A stretch of DNA of 64,000 nt from Paramesorhizobium sp049065735 (GTDB lineage: Bacteria > Pseudomonadota > Alphaproteobacteria > Rhizobiales > Rhizobiaceae). The notes beneath the pieces are model-generated. The model saw only the letters and a list, made by a program, of their open reading frames with translations, ran no database searches and had not been told where the DNA came from. Location: NCBI RefSeq assembly GCF_049065735.1, contig NZ_JBAKHD010000006.1, forward strand, positions 140,937 to 204,936. Direction: 5' to 3'. The translations under genes and the position numbers were made by a program. Below, piece by piece: positions 60,477 through 64,000 of this stretch. The stretch's first letter is position 1; the number at the start of each line of letters is the position of its first letter.

Positions 60477-63400
60477 TGACCTGCCTCCACACGGGTTTCA
60501 ATGCTGAGTTCGTACCGGCCCCTGACCGATTTCCATCGTTTGGCGATGTCCTCCTCCAGGGCTTCGATACGCTCGCGGGCAAGGGCCGCATCCGCAGCCG
60601 CGCCATAGCTGAGCCGCAGCGTCGACGGCTCGCTTTCGAGCGCCTCGAACAAGCGGTCGAGACCTTTCAGCCACTTCTGCTTCAGGATGGTGGTGCCTGG
60701 CTCGAAGGCTGCGTCCGTCAGGTCGAGACGGACCACGCGGCCGATCGAGGCGCCGAAGTTCAGCGTCGACATCTTGCCGGCGGTCAGGCGGATGACGCGC
60801 GGGTTTTCCGTCGTCAGCCGGTAACCGGCAGGCAGGGTGCGCGGATCGAGCTTCATGATGAAGTTCGAGCCGATGCGGTTGTCGGGCAGGTCGGCGCAGG
60901 CCACATGGAAGCGGCCATGCTTGTCCGTCGTCACCAGCGAGCCGCGGACCGTGGCGATGCGCACGCCCGGCAGGCCCGGCTCACCCTTGTCCTGATAGCC
61001 GTTGCGGTTGACGTCATCGAACACCTTGCCGACGATGTCGCCGCAATCGAACACCGGCTCGATCATGATCTCGACATCGGCCCGCGCTTCCGGAGCGAGA
61101 GGCTCGCCATCGGGCGTGTGGACAATGGCCTTGTTGGTGTGCTTGCCCGGCCCGGCCGTGCTCAGCGCCAGCATCGAGAGCCGGATCTTCACCACCGCGT
61201 TGGGACCGAGTTCCACATCGTCGAAGCGCACCTGCCGGCCCTTGACGATTGGCTTGATCTCAACCGGATCGGTTCGATCAGGCTCCTCGTACCAGATGGT
61301 CGCCGACCCCTCGACGTAACGGAAACCCGCCGGGATGGTGTCGGTGACGCTGACGCGGCCCGCATTGCGCGTGGAATGGTTGGTCACCGTGATGGTGAAC
61401 GGCGCCTTCTCGCCACGCTTGATCTGCCGCAGCCCAGCCTGCTTGATGATCGTGATATCCGACGGTTGAACCGACGGGATCGTCACCTTCGAGGTCGATG
61501 TGGTCGAGGGCACCTCACCGCCGCCAACGATGGTTCCCTTGGCGGTCGCCGAGTTTTCTATGCGGCCCTCCACACCGGCGGCGTTGTCGATATCCTCCTG
61601 CGTCAGGGCATAGGTCGCAGTGAAGACCTGCGAGCCATGCGCCGGCAGCGTCACGCTTTCCGGCTCGAAGGCGGAAAGCTTGCCCGCGGCCGGCTTGCCG
61701 TTGAAGGTCGGGCCTTCATCGACCGGCGAGACATCGGTAATGACCTGATCACCCGTGTTGGTGATGGTGAAGCTGTAGGTGACGGTGTCACCCAGGCTTG
61801 CATAGCCATTATTGTCATTGTCGTTGTACTTGCCGGTCTTCACGACCTCGAGCGTGGACGGCTTGGCCGGCGGAATGGCAGCCTCGTCGCGCAAGCTGCG
61901 CAACAACCTGCCGTCTGGCAGCGCGCCGATGGCGGTGGCCACATTGACCACAGATCCCGCCTCGATATCCGCCGGAGTCGGCCGATAGCTCGCCTCGAAG
62001 GTGAAACTTTCACCCGGCTGGAGCGTCTGCGGTCCCGGCGTGATGGTGATGCCCCTCCCGGCAAGCATCGGGTCATCGACCGTGACGTCGGTCATCGTCA
62101 CCTTGCCGGCATTCGTCACCTTGAAGGTGTAGTGGATCGTCTCGCCCAGATCGATGAGCTCATTGCCGTTCTGGTCATCGAGCGTCGCCGTCTTTTCGAT
62201 GATCAGCTCCGTCGACGTATCCGGCGGGACGATCACCGTGTCCGGCGGACTGTCAATCGGGGTGCCGCCATCAGGAGGCGTGCCGGTGCCGGTTGCGGTG
62301 TTTTCCACCTTGCCGCCATCGATATCCTCCTGCTTCGCCACATAGGTCGCCGTAAAGACAGCTTCCTCACCCGGCGCGAGCGTCTGCGGTCCCGGCGTTA
62401 CCTTCAGGCCGTTGCGCGCAAGCATCGGATCGTTGACGGTGACATCGGTCATCGTCACCGCGCCGGTGTTCTTCACCACGAAGGTGTAGACGATCTCCTC
62501 GCCCACATCGGCAAGGTCATTGCCATTCGCGTCCTTAAGCTCGCCAGATTTACGGATCTCGAGGCCCGCCGCATCGTTCGGGGGAACCGTGACGGTGTCC
62601 GGCGGGCTGTCAATCGGCGTGCCGCCACCCGGAGGTGTACCGATGCCGGTCGCGGTGTTCTCCACCTTGCCGCCGTCGATATCCTCCTGCTTGGCCGTAT
62701 AGGTCGCCGTGAAGATGGCCTCTGCACCCGGCGCAAGCGTCTGCGGGCCGGGCGTCACCGTCAGGCCATTGCGTGCCAGCATCGGGTCATTGACGGTGAC
62801 ACCTGTCATCGTCACTGCACCGGTGTTCTTCACCACGAAGGTGTAGACGATCTCTTCGCCCACATCGGCAAGATTGTTGCCGTTCGTGTCTTGCAGCTGA
62901 CCGGACTTGCGCACCGATAGACCCGTCGCCTCGTTCGGCGGCACAACCACTGTCGAGGGCGGGCTGTCGATTGGCGTATTGCCGCCTGGAGGCGTGCCGG
63001 TGCCGGTCGCGGTGTTCTCCACCTTGCCGCCGTCGATGTCTTCCTGCTTGGCAGTGTAGGTCGCCGTGAAGATGACTTCTTCGCCTGGGGCGAGCGTCTG
63101 CGGACCCGGCGTCACCGTCAGGCCATTGCGCGCAAGCATCGGATCGTTGACGGTTACACCAGACATCGTCACCGCACCGGTGTTCTTCACCACGAAGGTG
63201 TAGACGATCTCTTCGCCCGCATCGGCAAGCTTGTTGCCGTTCGTGTCCTTGAGCTGACCCGACTTCCGGATCTCCAGACCCGTCGCCTCGTTCGGCGGCA
63301 CGACGACTGTCGAGGGCGGACTTTCGATTGGCGTATCACCACCCGGAGGCGTACCGGCGCCGGTCGCGGTGTTTTCCACCTTGCCGCCGTCGATATCCTC

Positions 63401-64000
63401 CTGCTTGGCCGTATAGGTGGCCGTGAAGATGGCTTCTTGGCCTGGCGCAAGCGTCTGCGGACCCGGCGTCACCGTCAGGTTGTTCCGCGTCAGCATCGGG
63501 TCGTTGACGGTGACATTGGTCATCGTCACCGCACCGGTGTTCTTCACCACGAAGGTGTAGATGATCTCTTCACCCGCATCGGCAAGGTTGTTGCCGTTCG
63601 TGTCCTTGAGCTGACCCGACTTGCGCAGCGAAAGCCCGGGCGCCTGATCCGGCGGGACCTGCTCGGTATCGGGGTCGCTCTCATAGGACGTGCCCGAGGG
63701 CGTCGTCCCCGTCGCCGTCGCGGTGTTGATCACCTTGCCAGCGTCGATCTCCGCCTGCTCCGGCTGATAGCTGCCGGAGAGATGGAAGGTGAAGCTCTCA
63801 CCCGGCGCCAGCGTCTGCGCAGNCTCGACAATGGTCAGCCCCGCCGCCGCNAGCTTCGGATCGCTGACCGTGACATTGGTCATCGTCACCGTGCCGGTGT
63901 TCGTCACCTTGAAGGTGTAGTCCACCGTCTCACCGGGATCGATGACATTGTCGCCGTCCGCGTCGTTGAGCGAGCCGACCTTGTCGATGGTCAGGCGCGG
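60473..64000 (-). CDS. Giant DUF11/DUF7507-type tandem-repeat surface protein (5' end outside window)
   Basis: At least 1175 residues; open to the right edge. From N to C within the window: one partial and four nearly identical 119-residue repeats, two diverged repeats (from STELIIEKTA and PSTLEVVKTG), a DUF11-type domain (ITIIKQAGLRQIKRGEKAPF), an SdrD-like domain (GKVFDDVNRNGYQDKGEPGL) and a C-terminal segment (AFEPGTTILKQKWLKGLDRL onward) with an OmpA-like look. Each repeat has an Asp/Asn loop such as KDTNGNNLADAGEE, resembling calcium-binding loops, and a PGPQTLAPGE turn. Likely a long extracellular stalk or adhesin. Two undetermined bases lie in its first repeats. Confidence 0.8.
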   Translation of the reverse strand, partial: PRLTIDKVGSLNDADGDNVIDPGETVDYTFKVTNTGTVTMTNVTVSDPKXAAAGLTIVEXAQTLAPGESFTFHLSGSYQPEQAEIDAGKVINTATATGTTPSGTSYESDPDTEQVPPDQAPGLSLRKSGQLKDTNGNNLADAGEEIIYTFVVKNTGAVTMTNVTVNDPMLTRNNLTVTPGPQTLAPGQEAIFTATYTAKQEDIDGGKVENTATGAGTPPGGDTPIESPPSTVVVPPNEATGLEIRKSGQLKDTNGNKLADAGEEIVYTFVVKNTGAVTMSGVTVNDPMLARNGLTVTPGPQTLAPGEEVIFTATYTAKQEDIDGGKVENTATGTGTPPGGNTPIDSPPSTVVVPPNEATGLSVRKSGQLQDTNGNNLADVGEEIVYTFVVKNTGAVTMTGVTVNDPMLARNGLTVTPGPQTLAPGAEAIFTATYTAKQEDIDGGKVENTATGIGTPPGGGTPIDSPPDTVTVPPNDAAGLEIRKSGELKDANGNDLADVGEEIVYTFVVKNTGAVTMTDVTVNDPMLARNGLKVTPGPQTLAPGEEAVFTATYVAKQEDIDGGKVENTATGTGTPPDGGTPIDSPPDTVIVPPDTSTELIIEKTATLDDQNGNELIDLGETIHYTFKVTNAGKVTMTDVTVDDPMLAGRGITITPGPQTLQPGESFTFEASYRPTPADIEAGSVVNVATAIGALPDGRLLRSLRDEAAIPPAKPSTLEVVKTGKYNDNDNNGYASLGDTVTYSFTITNTGDQVITDVSPVDEGPTFNGKPAAGKLSAFEPESVTLPAHGSQVFTATYALTQEDIDNAAGVEGRIENSATAKGTIVGGGEVPSTTSTSKVTIPSVQPSDITIIKQAGLRQIKRGEKAPFTITVTNHSTRNAGRVSVTDTIPAGFRYVEGSATIWYEEPDRTDPVEIKPIVKGRQVRFDDVELGPNAVVKIRLSMLALSTAGPGKHTNKAIVHTPDGEPLAPEARADVEIMIEPVFDCGDIVGKVFDDVNRNGYQDKGEPGLPGVRIATVRGSLVTTDKHGRFHVACADLPDNRIGSNFIMKLDPRTLPAGYRLTTENPRVIRLTAGKMSTLNFGASIGRVVRLDLTDAAFEPGTTILKQKWLKGLDRLFEALESEPSTLRLSYGAAADAALARERIEALEEDIAKRWKSVRGRYELSIETRVEAGQ
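62216..63643. repeat. Four tandem 357-bp coding repeats
   Basis: Units 63643-63287, 63286-62930, 62929-62573 and 62572-62216 each encode 119 residues in one frame with only scattered differences (for example IRKSGQLKDTNGNKL, VRKSGQLQDTNGNNL, IRKSGELKDANGNDL). A further, more diverged 354-bp unit follows (62215-61862), and a partial one precedes (64000-63644). The equal length and high similarity point to recent unequal recombination. Confidence 0.95.

Noticed and set aside
60458..62920. Very long open frame on the plus strand opposite the repeat protein
   Set aside because: It is antisense to a clearly structured repeat protein, its translation is Arg/His/Asp-rich low-quality sequence, and the openness follows from GC-rich codon use in the repeated DNA.
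62216..63643. Tandem repeats considered as CRISPR or minisatellite
   Set aside because: The period is 357 bp, a multiple of three, fully in frame within a coding sequence; this is a protein domain repeat.

Overview
The window looks like a chromosomal stretch from a GC-rich alphaproteobacterium, most probably of the order Hyphomicrobiales (Rhizobiales). The signs are urt-ure gene order, fixNOQP-fixGHIS organisation, an FNR/FixK-type box, abundant TRAP transporters with FadR/GntR regulators, and short palindromic intergenic repeats typical of that order. The genus cannot be fixed from sequence reading alone. There are no tRNA or rRNA genes, transposase genes, CRISPR arrays or phage genes. The mobile-looking DNA consists of small non-coding repeats.

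Layout. 1-664: end of a short-chain dehydrogenase gene. 764-11525 (minus): one 12-gene urea operon, urtABCDE (urea ABC importer) followed by ureDABCEFG (urease and maturation). It is divergent from 11702-15983 (plus), which encodes a fusion of an NCS1-type permease, a Cys cluster and a hybrid histidine kinase, plus a LuxR-type response regulator; these are the obvious candidates for urea/nitrogen sensing. 16037-16624: HupE/UreJ-like protein. 16992-21656 (minus): MacAB-type tripartite exporter with its outer-membrane factor. 21861-23527: ROK kinase and CutC. 23567-31058: sugar-acid locus (TRAP transporter, zinc dehydrogenase, altronate dehydratase, FadR-type regulator, divergent tagaturonate reductase-like gene), reading as a route through tagaturonate and altronate. 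31089-33643: modABC molybdate importer. 33976-42040: ccoNOQP-ccoGHIS (cbb3 oxidase and its assembly/copper-loading genes) behind an FNR/FixK box.

42010-47520: five-gene nonulosonic (sialic/legionaminic-type) acid pathway. 47694-49619: LysR regulator and Tat-exported metallo-beta-lactamase-fold hydrolase. 49840-56578: two GntR regulators flanking a DapA-family enzyme, an Ldh2-family dehydrogenase and a second TRAP transporter. 56715-64000 (minus): a giant DUF11-type tandem-repeat surface protein (running off the window) overlapping a 1253-residue outer-membrane beta-barrel partner.

The two most unusual items are the transporter-fused kinase beside the urea operon, and the repeat-protein/beta-barrel pair at the right end, whose four nearly uniform 357-bp units and two unresolved bases suggest recent recombination and an uncertain assembly. 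Several repeat families are also notable: an element with 48-bp inverted arms at the urtA-urtB junction, and a roughly 205-bp TIR-bearing element with compensatory base changes in its inner hairpin.
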